Translations under genes and position numbers: made by a program
Notes under the pieces: generated by a model
What the model was told of the DNA's origin: nothing
What the model saw: the letters and a program-made list of their open reading frames with translations, nothing else
The model's database searches: none
In this document: positions 11,815 through 27,482 of the stretch, piece after piece
Numbering within the stretch: position 1 is the stretch's first letter
Layout: the number at the start of each line of letters is the position of its first letter
Assembly (NCBI GenBank): GCA_963556255.1
Contig: OY744608.1
Span: 13,072,321 to 13,136,320, forward strand
Length of the DNA stretch: 64,000 bases
Direction: 5' to 3'
Origin: Allolobophora icterica
Lineage: Eukaryota; Annelida; Clitellata; Crassiclitellata; Lumbricidae

Positions 11815-14800
11815 CTAACACTCGCCGCAAACAAAGTTACCATTGGCGTCATGTTTATCTGTGTCCGCGCAATCTTCATGGCACCAGTTCTTGCAGTGGT
11901 GGCACTGAATCCACTCTTCCACTGGTGGTTCGACGTAAGGTTCGGTACAAAAAATGCATTCAATATCAGATGTCTTCTTAGAAGCTGTTTTCAAACAGAA
12001 CTTGGCAGCATACTTTGAAGCAGACCTGGAAGCTGACTGTGGAGCCGACTTTGAAGCTGACTGTTTAGCAGACTTTGAAGCAGACCTGGAAGCTGACTGT
12101 GGAACCGACTTTGAAGCTGACTGTTTAGCATACTTTAAAGCAGACCTGGAAGCAGACTTTGAAGAAGATTTTGAGGAAGACTTGGAAGTAGACTTTGATG
12201 CACACTTCGAGGTTGACCTTTTTTGCATTGCAGCTTCCTTTTTTTGTTTCTTAATGTTATCACTCTGAAATTTGTCAACAAGGATGTTTTTGAAGGGTGA
12301 ACTTGTTATGATCTCCGATTTCTGTGCTATCCTTTTTCTACCATTACCCTGACCAGAGAATGCTTTAGGCAATGGTGAAATATCAAAAATTGATACTCTT
12401 TGAACTGTTTGCAATTGAGATTGTTCAAGTTCAAGTTGCTGTTCCTCGACAGGTTCAAGTTGCTGTTCCTCGACAGGTTCAAGTTGCTGTTCCTCGACAG
12501 GTTCAAGCTGCTGTTCCTCGACAGGTTCAAGTTGCTGTTCCTCGACAGGTTCAAGTTGCTGTTCCTCGACAGGTTCAAGCTGCTGTTCCTCGACAGGTTC
12601 AAGTTGCTGTTCCTCGACAGGTTCAAGTTGCTGTTCCTCGACAGGTTCAAGCTGCTGTTCCTCGACAGGTTCAAGTTGCTGTTCCTCGACAGGTTCAAGT
12701 TGCTGTTCCTCGACAGGTTCAATTTGCTGTTCCTCGACTGCAGGTTCAAGTTGCTGTTCCTCGACAGGTTCAAGCTGCTGTTCCTCGACAGGTTCAAGTT
12801 GCTGTTCCTCGACAGGTTCAATTTGCTGTTCCTCGACAGGTTCAAGCTGCTGTTCCTCGACTGCAGGTTCAAGTTGCTGTTCCTCGACAGGTTCAAGTTG
12901 CTGTTCCTCGACAGGTTCAATTTGCTGTTCCTCGACAGGTTCAAGTTGCTGTTCCTCGACTGCAGGTTCAAGTTGCTGTTCCTCGACAGGTTCAAGCTGC
13001 TGTTCCTCGACTGCAGGTTCAAGTTGCTGTTCCTCGACAGGTTCAAGCTGCTGTTCCTCAACTGCAGGTTCAAGTTGCTGTTCCTCGACAGGTTCAAGCT
13101 GCTGTTCCTCGACTGCAGGTTCAAGTTGCTGTTCCTCGACAGGTTCAAGCTGCTGTTCCTCGACTGCAGGTTCAAGTTGCTGTTCCTCGACAGGTTCAAG
13201 CTGCTGTTCCTCGACTGCAGGTTCAAGTTGCTGTTCCTCGACAGGTTCAAGTTGCTGTTCCTCGACTGCAGGTTCAAGTTGCTGTTCCTCGACATTTTCA
13301 AGCTGCTGTTCCTCGACTGCAGGTTCAAGTTGCTGTTCCTCGACAGGTTCAAGTTGCTGTTCCTCGACAGATTCAAGTTGCTGTTCCTCGACAGATTCAA
13401 GTTGCTGTTCCTCGACAGGTTCAAGTTGCTGTTCCTCGACAGGTTGATTTGGAATGTTCTGTGCACAGTTTTTTGCATTTTGTAAATATGCAGGCTTTCG
13501 AATTATTACTCGAGTTGCAGATGGAGGCCTTGGCTTGGTGATCGCAGGATTACGGGATGTTCGCATAGGTCTCTGCACACTCATTGATTGTTCTTTGGTG
13601 GCTGCTGAGGTTTCCGCTTGAGAAATTCGATTGCTGGCTTTCCTCTTTCTCGTCGGAATCTCTGCTTGATCACTCGCGGTTGCTTTCCTCTTTCTCGTCG
13701 GAATCTCTGCTTGATCACTCGCGGTTGCTTTCCTCTTTCTCGTCGGAATCTCTGCTTGATCACTCGCGGTTGCTTTCCTCTTTCTCGTCGGAATCTCTGC
13801 TTGATCACTCGCGGTTGCTTTCCTCTTTCTCGTCGGAATCTCTGCTTGATCACTCGCGGTTGCTTTCCTCTTTCTCGTCGGAATCTCTGCTTGATCACTC
13901 GCGGTTGTCGTAGGCCTACTAGTAGAACTTGCTGCTGAGGTTTCCGCTTGTGTAACAACCGATGTATTTGGATCGGCATTTTCTGTCACTGAAGAAGGAG
14001 CATAATCTTCGTCGGTGAAGATATCCGGGTTGTACGGATGAATTCCTGTTGACGAAAAACCATTTACAGCCTTATCTACAGAAGCACATTTGCCATACGC
14101 ATCACCAAATATGGCTGCTACTTCGTGCATCGTTATGCGTTTTCCAGGGTTGGAAACAAGCCACTTGTCGCAACCTCTGCTGTAAGCAGTTTTGAGCGGG
14201 CCAAAAAAAGTACGATCTAGTGGCTGAATTTTATGGCTTGTGTGTGGAGGAATTGAAAGCATAACTATGCCGTTTGACCTTGCAAAGTTCACTGCATCTA
14301 GTGTTCTGTGACTGGCATGGTTGTCAAGCAGTAGAAGCACCTTTTCATTTTCACTTGAATGAGAATGTATTTGAAAATGTCCGAGCCACTTGACAAAAGT
14401 GTCGCAATCCATCCAGCCGCTCGGCACTGCATAGCCCTGAGAACCAGGCGGACTGCCCTTCATCAGTGTTTGAGCCATATACTTTCTTGGAAATAAGAAA
14501 GCAGGTGGGATGTATGTGCCTGTTGCGCTCATGGCGCAGACTATGGTAATATTTTGCCCTCGTTCGGCGCTCGTCAACTTTCCAACTTGCCTCTGAGTTT
14601 TTTTTGCAAGTATTTTTCCGGGTTTTTGCACAGTAGTCAACCCACTTTCATCCATATTGTAAATTCGATTTGGTGGAATTTTTTCGGTTTCCAAAACTGA
14701 TTTTAATAGATTATAAAATTTGCCAACTTGCACCCTATTGAAACCGGTTGCACGTGAGAGAGAAGTCGCCTCGGGTGTTCTTAGTGAGATCGTTTTATGT

Positions 14801-15195
14801 CTCCGCAAGAATCCACTCATCCAATCTTTTCCTGCTAATTGCGTCACCTTGGAAAATGGAACATCAATGTTGTTTCTTTCTGCAAGCTGGAAGGCTAATT
14901 GTCTAACATCTGTCAAACTTAACCCATAGAATCGCTGCTGCATGTCAATTATGTACTGTACCAGTTCAGTTTCATATTCCTCATTCAATGTACATCGAAA
15001 TCTTCCTAACTTGCCTGGTGTTTTAACTGTTTTCATGAGATGGCGCCGTATTGTGGCGTGTGGTATCCCATACGTCTGTTCAGCTTGTCTGAGGCTTATT
15101 TGATTTGATCTAATATCTGTTATGGCTGCCTGCATAGTTTCAAGAGTCCACAATGCCATATCAGTTTTGCGTTTGTAATTTCTTACCATTTTCAA
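11815..15195 (-). CDS. pogo-like transposase with C-terminal PHD finger
   Basis: 1126 codons without interruption. Domains in order: a pipsqueak-type helix-turn-helix (residues about 15-55, LRQAEQTYGIPHATIRRHL); a CENP-B-type DNA-binding segment (about 75-140, ending WMSGFLRRH); and a DDE core with Asp182 in YNMDESGLTT, Asp291 in LLLLDNHASH and Asp327 in HKIQPLDRTFFGPLK, the D-D-D arrangement of pogo/Tigger enzymes. Next come six 15-residue copies of a basic repeat (ASDQAEIPTRKRK; about 432-521), about 40 copies of VEEQQLEP or AVEEQQLEP (about 584-924), a Ser/Lys-rich tract (SASKSAKQ type; about 1000-1070), and a Cys/His cluster (about 1078-1126; CIFC, CHHC, WCHEDC, CGEC) of the PHD type. It should act in the nucleus, cutting and pasting the element at TA. 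A second in-frame Met at residue 3 is the alternative start. The tail is far longer than in ordinary pogo enzymes. Confidence 0.93.
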   Translation of the reverse strand: MKMVRNYKRKTDMALWTLETMQAAITDIRSNQISLRQAEQTYGIPHATIRRHLMKTVKTPGKLGRFRCTLNEEYETELVQYIIDMQQRFYGLSLTDVRQLAFQLAERNNIDVPFSKVTQLAGKDWMSGFLRRHKTISLRTPEATSLSRATGFNRVQVGKFYNLLKSVLETEKIPPNRIYNMDESGLTTVQKPGKILAKKTQRQVGKLTSAERGQNITIVCAMSATGTYIPPAFLFPRKYMAQTLMKGSPPGSQGYAVPSGWMDCDTFVKWLGHFQIHSHSSENEKVLLLLDNHASHRTLDAVNFARSNGIVMLSIPPHTSHKIQPLDRTFFGPLKTAYSRGCDKWLVSNPGKRITMHEVAAIFGDAYGKCASVDKAVNGFSSTGIHPYNPDIFTDEDYAPSSVTENADPNTSVVTQAETSAASSTSRPTTTASDQAEIPTRKRKATASDQAEIPTRKRKATASDQAEIPTRKRKATASDQAEIPTRKRKATASDQAEIPTRKRKATASDQAEIPTRKRKASNRISQAETSAATKEQSMSVQRPMRTSRNPAITKPRPPSATRVIIRKPAYLQNAKNCAQNIPNQPVEEQQLEPVEEQQLESVEEQQLESVEEQQLEPVEEQQLEPAVEEQQLENVEEQQLEPAVEEQQLEPVEEQQLEPAVEEQQLEPVEEQQLEPAVEEQQLEPVEEQQLEPAVEEQQLEPVEEQQLEPAVEEQQLEPVEEQQLEPAVEEQQLEPVEEQQLEPAVEEQQLEPVEEQQIEPVEEQQLEPVEEQQLEPAVEEQQLEPVEEQQIEPVEEQQLEPVEEQQLEPVEEQQLEPAVEEQQIEPVEEQQLEPVEEQQLEPVEEQQLEPVEEQQLEPVEEQQLEPVEEQQLEPVEEQQLEPVEEQQLEPVEEQQLEPVEEQQLEPVEEQQLEPVEEQQLELEQSQLQTVQRVSIFDISPLPKAFSGQGNGRKRIAQKSEIITSSPFKNILVDKFQSDNIKKQKKEAAMQKRSTSKCASKSTSKSSSKSSSKSASRSALKYAKQSASKSVPQSASRSASKSAKQSASKSAPQSASRSASKYAAKFCLKTASKKTSDIECIFCTEPYVEPPVEEWIQCHHCKNWCHEDCADTDKHDANGNFVCGEC
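12013..12150 (-). repeat. 60-bp tandem repeat encoding Ser/Lys-rich tract
   Basis: Two near-identical 60-bp units (12013-12072 and 12073-12132) and a partial third encode the SASKSAxQSASRSASK-type tract of the pogo transposase. The length is a multiple of three, so the frame is kept. Confidence 0.8.
12424..13445 (-). repeat. 24/27-bp coding minisatellite (VEEQQLEP)n
   Basis: About 40 units of 24 bp (VEEQQLEP), with 27-bp variants that add Ala (AVEEQQLEP) roughly alternating in the centre of the array. Differences are single bases (Leu to Ile, Pro to Ser, one Asn). Because both unit lengths are multiples of three, two plus-strand frames and a second minus-strand frame also stay open through the whole array. 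Those are shadows. Confidence 0.97.
13631..13905 (-). repeat. 45-bp tandem repeat, six copies, coding
   Basis: Six nearly identical 45-bp units encode ASDQAEIPTRKRK-type basic blocks, potential nuclear-localisation or DNA-binding patches, between the DDE core and the Glu/Gln-rich array of the pogo transposase. Confidence 0.95.
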
Positions 15196-15402
15196 TCTGA
15201 AAGTATAATGTAATATCTGTTTAGAGTTAACATAAATAATATTTTTAGGCTAAATAATAACCAAAGATGATTTCTTTGGTTGAAGTAGCCTAGGATGTCT
15301 ACAAAGGAAATTAAGAAGGGAAAAGGTCAGTTGGTGCAATGCTACAAATTTTAGGTGCAAATACCTTATATAAATCTCGGGAGCAAACTAATATTACTAC
15401 AT

Positions 15403-15552
15403 TAGGGCAACAAAACAGCCTGGGGCAAAGTAATACTGTAGCAATACTATACTGGGGCAAAACAATACGGCATGGGGCAAAGTAATACTATACTGGGGCA
15501 AAACGACACAGCATGGGGCAAAGTAACTCAGTTGCGAATCACTTTGCCCCAA
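15403..15552. promoter_or_regulatory. Subterminal GGGGCAAA repeat cluster of pogo-like element
   Basis: At least six copies of TGGGGCAAA, mostly followed by GTAATAC or ACAATAC, lie about 370 bp inside the right end; the last is inverted (CTTTGCCCCA). The core equals the inner part of the terminal inverted repeat, so these are candidate transposase-binding sites. The left side has a smaller cluster at 11500-11570. The right cluster is also upstream of the transposase start. Confidence 0.7.
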
Positions 15553-15921
15553 ACCATAGGTAGGCTGTTCTCGGGGGGGTGATAATAGAAGAGGTCCGTG
15601 CACGCTAGATTACGAAACACTAATTGAAGTGTGATACGTGTCTTACTAATAATTTGTTTACTTACCCGAAATGTGTCCAATATGGACGTGATGATCGATT
15701 TGCAAGCAAAAACTATATCAATATTGCAAATGACAAAATATCTATTTTCTTAAAATAAGAAACAAAACATTTTTTGGCCAAGCATATCAATACTATCACC
15801 TAAGCCGGAAGTGAGTCTATAAGGTTTATAGATTGACTGGTTACCTGTTTTCTGGTTGTATAAATTTCTATAGCGCTGAGTTTCTTTGCCTCGTTGAATC
15901 TCTTTGCCCCACTTCCCCCTA

Positions 15922-17900
<1,979 letters not shown>

Positions 17901-18333
17901 CACACACACACACAGAAAGAGGCAGATAGATGGAGAGAGCTACAGGATTATAATAACGACCCTTGTGGTAAGACATAGGCCTATCCGAATATCCAAACCT
18001 GTGGATGGTTCTCGCTCTTGCCCTATAAAGTAGTTCGTTAAGAATGCTTCGTCTTCTTCTCTCTAACGAGCCATGTGGCTGTGTCCACTGAGTCGGTATT
18101 ATTATAAGAAGATCTATAAAGCGCAAGTTCGAGCTTTTAGTTAATTCCACAAATCCATCGGACGACCAGTGAGCTGAAGAATTTTTGCTCTGAATGTCCT
18201 GACGGTTTCTTAAACAATTTGTTATGTTCTGCGCCATTTTAATGAATCTTTTCCAAGGCACTAATCCATTTTAGTGAATATCTTTTTCATTTATTGCTAA
18301 CTTCGTCGCCATTTCTGTGTCCATATACGTATG

Positions 18334-18503
18334 CAGGGGCGTCTATCCCCTCCCCGAAGTCATTGGAGCAACTTCCCCTTCTTCTTCCTTCCCCCTTCCC
18401 CCCAGCCCCCCGTTAATGGTGGTATACACACTGACAGATCTCCCCTCCCCTATTTCTTGGATGGAGCATTTGCTCCAAGGTTTCTATGGTGTAGACGCCC
18501 CTG
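18334..18503. mobile_element. MITE, CAGGGGCGTCTA family, copy 1
   Basis: It starts CAGGGGCGTCTATCCCC and ends GGTGTAGACGCCCCTG, about 170 bp. The second copy at 39987-40158 has the same ends and an 8-bp duplication. Both contain CTCCAAGGTTTCTATGG near the right end. I do not see a clean duplication around this copy. Confidence 0.75.
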
Positions 18504-19903
18504 CATATTATGATGTTGTGTGTGCGCTACACATTTGATCGTTTCATCACTCCACACTCCTCTGTCCTATGTGTGACATATATGAAGCCCGCATATGGAG
18601 AAAGCTGTTGCTGTTGGGGGCGCTTCCAGAGACAAGTTGTGTATGACTATTGCAACCACCTTTTATGTCGTCAGATCTTCCTGTCCTGCTTCCCATAATT
18701 CCTAAAATTGCGCTTCCGGTCCTTCTGTTTTTCGTCATTCTGTGGCATCTGACCAAAGAGATTTAATTAGTTTCGTCTGATGATCGCTTAGGCCATTAGG
18801 CTTTCGCTTATAGTCGGCCCTATTAATTTAGTTTATGTGATTTCCTGTGTCCGGTTTAGATCTAATAGGATATCCACGTGGGGCATTAGAAATCGTCTGA
18901 AAACCAAAATCGACCTTGCCATGTCGAAATTTTCTTTAAATTCCGCGCTTCATATTCGTAGAAATCCAGACGCGTGTTCTCAGTGTTTCAAATTAATCAC
19001 ATAGCTGGTTGTTTTCGCCTAATTTGGTGTTAAATCCTGACAGTAATCCTTTTGCTTTGTTATAGGCCTACGTCTCAGTGTCATTTGTGTCATCACTGTC
19101 GTAATCGTAATCGTAATCTCCAAGCTTCTAAAGCGCCACTCGAAGGCCAAGCGTAGGTCACCAGCCTATTCACGAGCGCTACGTCAAATCAGAGGGATTT
19201 TCAGAGAATAGTCCAAAAGAGGTCCGAGTCCAGTTTCCAGAAGGCCAAACCAAATCAGAGGGGGTTCCAGAGAGTAGTCCAAAAGAGGTTCAAGTCCGAT
19301 TTCCAGGTCGTTTACGGCGAGAATAATTGGAAGGCGGAGGATCAGATGAGTCATGGTAGGAGTACTTGAAAAGGTGAGACTTCAGTTTTGAGTGGAAAGC
19401 CCGGGGGTTGGGGGTAATAGATAGAGGAACATGAGGAGGAGGATGAAGGACGGGTTGCAATGATGATGGAGGAACTGAGAAACTGCGGAATTCAGAGGGC
19501 GATCATTCCAGAGGCGTGGTGCTGTGTTGGATATGGCTCGGTTGGAGAACTTGAGGTGAGTAGTGGCTGGGGGTCGAGAAAGACTGAGGTAGGACGATGA
19601 TCGGGTGGACTAATGCTCTCCAAGCAGACTTGTTTACATGTATGTCTATTTGTGTCTCCGTGTTTTCTCATTGCCTTCCTTTAGTGCTATGCCTTAAAGA
19701 AATGGTTATCACATATGGAGATGCGAACTGAAATCAAACTAAAATCGTAGGCCTAAAGCAAAAAGATATCAGGTAGACTCGTATACATCCATGCAGTTCG
19801 ACAATACGGTCAATGTCGAATACAGTTACAGCTAATAAGTAAGTAAGTAGCCTTTTAATAATGCAAGTCAAAAGCGCACATTTGACAAAATAGACAATTG
19901 TTG
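18504..19903. other. Intergenic; LINE-like 3' fragments
   Basis: Around 19110-19600 the sequence contains TAAAGCGCCACTCGAAGG and related blocks found at the 3' ends of LINE-like repeats elsewhere in the window (31170, 43290, 51090). No gene was recognised. Confidence 0.4.
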
Positions 19904-19911
19904 TAAAAAGT

Positions 19912-20125
19912 TATAGGCGTAGGCCTAATTTGTGGGGGTACGAGAAGTATATATACCCGTTACTCGTACTCCCACTTTTGGACTGGGGGTACCGTACCCC
20001 CACTTTTTAAACAATGCCAATCAATATTTTATTATTGTGCCTTCCCAGAGATCGCAGTCTCCGCCTTGCTTCGTGTATGTAAGAAATTGGTACCCCCTAC
20101 TTTTTAGACTAAAGTTACGCCCCTG
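19912..20125. mobile_element. hAT-like MITE, (C/T)ATAGGCGTA family, copy 1
   Basis: It starts TATAGGCGTAGG and ends AAAGTTACGCCCCTG. The 8-bp direct repeat TAAAAAGT lies at 19904-19911 and 20126-20133. The interior (GGGGGTACCGTACCCCCAC) is nearly the same as in copy 2 at 38864-39062. Confidence 0.85.
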
Positions 20126-20133
20126 TAAAAAGT

Positions 20134-23063
<2,930 letters not shown>

Positions 23064-23803
23064 ATGTCTGTGTGGGTATGTGCTTGTTGGCCTATAAATG
23101 TATGCAGGCCTTTGCATGTATGCATGTATTTGTGTACAGTGGGTCAAGAGGTATGCCTGGATTTGCTGGACTTAAATAATATGCCATATTTTTTGTTAAT
23201 AGTATTGGGACATCAGGTTTTATATATCGTCTTAGGGGGATGATAAAGGAGCTTCTGCTGCATTTACACGTGCAAAGTCTTCATCAACGTCTTCGTCTTA
23301 ACCCCTCTGATACGACGCAGCGCTCGCGAATAAGCTGGTGCCCTGCGCTTAGCTCTAAGTAGCGATTAAGAAATTTCGAGATTACAATATTGCGATTCAT
23401 TATTTATACCATTGTCGCTTTGGTATTTAAAAAAATCCTTCAAGACATGTTGAAGACCACCAGAGGTGTCCAGTCCAAAAGGGGTGAGTTTTTGCATATC
23501 ATCCGTGCAGTCAGTCTCTACAAGTTTTTAGAGGACGCTCACAACCGTAAAACAAGACTGTATTGCTCGAGCGACTGCAAATTGTGCACAGTTTTGCCGT
23601 TCCAAGCGCTGGTTTAGTGTGTAATAGGAATCACGGAATACACAACACACAACGAACAAATATTATTGCACCTTGCAGTGCACCCAATTTCCATTTTGTT
23701 TATCGTTGGTTAGTTATGCTCCCAGTTAACATGCGCTGTTTGATTTCTAGCAGTGTTTAGATCCAGTAGGCCTACATGCCAAACCAGTCAAAACTCATTT
23801 TGA

Positions 23804-23881
23804 CTTCATGTAGCACGTTGTAGCCTACTTCATGTAGCACGTTGTAGCCTACTTAAAGTAGGCTACACAACGTGCTACATG
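23804..23881. repeat. Direct plus inverted short repeat (hairpin)
   Basis: CATGTAGCACGTTGTAGCCT occurs twice in tandem (from about 23808 and 23831) and is followed at once by an inverted copy reading AGTAGGCTACACAACGTGCT. The second and third arms would form a hairpin of more than 20 bp. Confidence 0.8.
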
Positions 23882-23989
23882 GCCCAAATAATTAGGTTTC
23901 GCTGTGAATGCACACACCAAGTTTGGTACCTAGTACCTTTCTTCCAGCGGGTCATACACAGACACGCACGCACGCGCGCGCCCAAACAC

Positions 23990-23990
23990 G

Positions 23991-24030
<40 letters not shown>

Positions 24031-24485
24031 TATATGGTATATGTATAATTGTGGTATATGTGCACGCATCTATATGGTATGTGTGCATATCTTTAAGTGA
24101 TATCTGTATGCCTAGCAGGAATGTAGGCCCTACAGTGTGACCCATTGAGTGTCCGACGTTAGCCATCTTAGCCGTGCGTGTAACAGGGCATGTATAATTG
24201 TATACTCTTATTCATATGGATGAATATAAAGGGTGACTTTGCACCTATAAACACTGCATCCATAGACCAGCATCAATGTCGATACAATCGCACAGAACTC
24301 AATACTAGACAGATGACAGAGGCAAAACATAATATGCTGCGGACGCTGACGTCAGTGACCTATGTGTGCGTGCTCTTGCAATTGTATGTGTGCGTGGATA
24401 TGTCTGTGTGCGTGGATATGTCTGTGTGCGTGGATATGCTTGTGTGTGGGTATGTTTGTGCGCGTGGGTATGTTTGTGTGCGTGT
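23990..24485. repeat. TA tract and GT-rich minisatellite
   Basis: A TA run at about 23994-24035, and at 24380-24480 a degenerate 16-18 bp repeat (GTGTGCGTGGATATGTCT). No coding sequence is supported. Confidence 0.8.
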
Positions 24486-25890
24486 GTGCTGCAGAATGAA
24501 CGAATGGCTGTGTCCCAGTTAACTGAATTAAACTTCACTAAAGTATGCAAATGAGGACAACCCGTTTTGCTGTACATTCCGAATGCCAGGAATCTGCAGC
24601 CCAGCTGCGGGGTAGCTTGATGCTAAGCCTCACGTCCTAGGCCTACGCGACAGGCCTTTCCATGAGCTGCTGCGACCCATTAGCTCTGCAGCAGCAGATG
24701 CAGTCGTGTGCTCTACGCTCTATGTCGTTTGCACATGATCCGAGGGACCTCTGCAGATCGGAATTGGATTCTAAGCGCTTTGATACAGATCATCTAACAA
24801 CCATGAAGTAAGTCTACGTTTGAAGTCTGGCCATCTTTCTCATGTAGAGTAGCCACTCATTTATCTAGCGGCTTTAATATGAAAGACGACGTAGACATGT
24901 GCGCTGTGTATGTAGGGAGACGCGGGCAGGAAACCAGTGCAGTGTTCTTAGCAAATATTCGGATATATGGGAATATTTCGGATGGTTGACCGCGATTCGG
25001 GTGGCACAGGTGAGAATCAACTGGAATCCCGATAAGACAGCTTCATCGTCTATCTAGTATCTTATGATATACATGGTGTGTGCCCAATCAGCCAGATTGT
25101 ATATATGTATACGTTTCATCAGCCTCAATAGAAGTCTTCGACGACATCCTTGCTTGAACTTCCGCAAGATGGCACAAGAATTACACATACAGGTATTTGC
25201 GTCAGGTTATTGACAGGTAGAATACAGGTGAACATTATCAGCAACTGATGAATCCGTGCCCCAAGGGTAGTGATGAGCTGGTTAGTGGAGGTTAGACGGT
25301 AACGACGTCTTTGTTGTTGATCATGATGACACATGATCATGATCATCATCTCATCGTCGTTGTCATCATCACTATCATCAACAATACATCATCATCATCA
25401 TCAGTAATGATGATGATCGCGGATTTATAGAGAAGATTGAATGACGATCTGACGAATGTATTCAGCATCACACGTGCTGGAGTTGAAGAAGAATGACTAT
25501 AGTCACCTTTTAGTCAACATTTCAATACGATGGGCCACGCTGAAAGATTGTGCACACAGCCATGTATCATCATCATCATCATCATCATCATCACCACCAC
25601 CACTGCCGTCGTCGTCGTCGTTGTCATCATCAACAATAGTAGCGTCAACAGCGTTATCACGTGTGCATTGGACTGACTATTGAAACCGGATGTGCAATTG
25701 AGATAAGCATCCATGTCATCACTATACAATTATTTAACCTACAATTATGCGGCATCGCTGTACAACAAAACCAACAACGGGCGGCGAAACCTCAGATAAT
25801 TCTGGAGGGTTGAACCTCCCACTTTCCCAGGGATTCATCGTCATCATCATCATCATCGGTTCCTGTTACCAGCTATGGCGGCGATAGGTA
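24486..25890. repeat. Duplicated segment, copy A (partner 42873-44712)
   Basis: Colinear near-identity with 42873-44712 in the same orientation. Both begin ACGAA..GCTGTGTCCCAGTT and share the CAGGAATCTGCAGCC block, the GTTTGCACATGATCCG block, the ATC-rich zone and the end TCCCAGGGATTCATCG. Copy A has a short ATC run and lacks the insertion seen in copy B at about 43283-43555. No coding function seen. Confidence 0.85.
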
Positions 25891-27060
25891 CGAATAAATG
25901 ATCTCCACTGTCCTCGGTAATTTGTCAAATTCAGTACTTCCGTCGATGCTATACAGTCTATCTTTTTTATCCTCGTTTATGTTATTTATCTTGCACAGTC
26001 TGTCTCTGTTTGTTTGTCTTTCCATTTCTCTGGTCAGATTGCAATTTTTATTTTGTTTCTCTTTCCATCGTACTTTGCATGTACATGCAATGTGAAATTG
26101 GCCGGCTTTCAATCTTCACATGTCCAAACCCAGTGGCATCGGATCTGAAATGCTGCCCGGCCCAAAATGCCGCCCTTGGCCACTTAATTTTCTATAGACC
26201 ACTCTCTCTTAGATAACGATCGCATTACGTATAGGCCTACACTTTTATTTTATACAGTTTATAGCCGTTTTCTGGATTTTCACTTTTCACTGTATTTTGT
26301 AATTATCCGTTTTAGCTTACATTTTCAACTTACTGAAATCTATTTTCATTTTAGTGCATGACTTGCGACTGTCGCTGACTCGCTGTGATGTGTACAGTAG
26401 GCTACAGTACATACAAACATAGGCCTTACATAATATCACTTTATGTTATAATTACTATGTAATCATTATGATATTAACGTAGGCCTATACATAATAATAT
26501 AGGCGTATGTAGCCTATATTATGATTATGATTAGGCCTATATGACATAACAAGAATATGCTTTAAAGTAGACTATGTTGTATGTAGTCTGTTACTCTGTT
26601 TACAGTTTATTAGATAAATGCGAGTCCGCTTCCTTTTCTGCAATTCTGTTTATGATACCGCCCCTAACGATTTACGGAAGCCAAACCGACTTGACCAAAG
26701 TGACGGTTTCTTTCTTTCCTTCTTTCTCTTTCTCTATTTCTCTCCAGAGTTGTTTGGATAATTGTCATAATTCTTAATTTTCTGTAGTCTGAAGTCCCCG
26801 AAATTTTCCACAACCAACGCTCTGAGAATCTCTTTCTCGTCTTGCTTTCGCATTGTCCGGCATTCTGATCCACATAGAAACATGGGTTGTGTCACCATCT
26901 CACATATTCTTGTTTTGGTTGGCTTTGTTATTTCTCTGCTTCTCCAAGGATTATCAGTTAAAGTGGAATAGAAACTATGTAAGCAATATGCCGTGGACTT
27001 TTCAGATGGGTGTCGAAATAATAAACCCTTCGGTTAACCTGACCTTATAACTTTGACGGG
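25873..27060 (-). pseudogene. LINE remnant, copy A (inverted partner 45780-46800)
   Basis: On the minus strand, broken frames resemble the C-terminal part of LINE polyproteins: QNAGQCESKTRKRF and FSERWLWKISG (compare the CESWTL ... FE-x-W-x-R-R-x-L-x-ISW pattern). The same sequence lies on the plus strand at 45930-46800, so the two copies are inverted. Stops and shifts show it is dead. Confidence 0.55.
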
Positions 27061-27112
27061 GGTTGTCTTAACGTTTGAAATCACAACTCTATCATGTCAC
27101 ATCATTTAAGCA

Positions 27113-27421
27113 ATGAAAGTGGAAGAGCTTCCTAACGCAGAAAAGGAGCAACCGTTGCATATACGTCAACCGGAGAACATTCGAAAGGAGTGGGAACAAC
27201 ACATTTTGGGGGTGTACACTGCAAGGGGAGAGACCAAGGAGAGAAAGGACCTTGTACTGAAGATTAGGCTGCTCTCACTTGAGTTCGCCCTGCATGAGCA
27301 GAGAGAAACAGACGACGGAGTTAGGCTGTTTCAGGTCGTTTTACGAGAACAGGACTATCAAAGGACCGTAGCGAATAAATACGGCTTACTTAGTCGCCTG
27401 AGTGAATTAGTGAGTGAATAA
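27113..27421 (+). other. Conserved open frame, antisense to LINE remnant, unknown
   Basis: 102 codons beginning MKVEELPNAEKEQ. The inverted copy at 45458-45697 (minus) keeps 79 codons open at about three-quarters identity, with most of the frame free of stops until a TAG in that copy. It is charged, with predicted helix and no recognised domain. It may be a frame of the repeat itself rather than a host gene. Function unknown. Confidence 0.3.
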
Positions 27422-27482
27422 GTGTCCTACAAATGTCATGCTCGAGCTAACCACTATTTCTTCCTGGTTTTGAGCTAACAAA

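Larger units (their letters stand above)
11310..15919 (-). mobile_element. Complete pogo-like (Tc1/mariner superfamily) DNA transposon
   Basis: The ends are GGGGGAAGTGGGGCAAAG on the left and CTTTGCCCCACTTCCCCC on the right, a perfect 18-bp inverted repeat. A TA dinucleotide sits at each side (11308-11309 and 15920-15921), the hallmark duplication of this superfamily. The 4.6-kb body carries one long minus-strand frame for a pogo-type transposase without stops. The core GGGGCAAA of the ends is repeated many times in subterminal DNA on both sides (about 11500-11570 and 15403-15552), probable transposase-binding sites. It looks autonomous and young. Confidence 0.95.

Noticed and set aside
12372..13541. 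Plus-strand open frames of 361-389 codons with repetitive QVQVAVPR and FKLLFLDR proteins
   Set aside because: They are shadows of the 24/27-bp coding repeat of the minus-strand pogo transposase; the repeat length divisible by three keeps all these frames open.
18334..18503. 8-bp target duplication around the CAGGGGCGTC MITE copy
   Set aside because: The flanks do not match well enough; the duplication is claimed only for the nested copy at 39987-40158.
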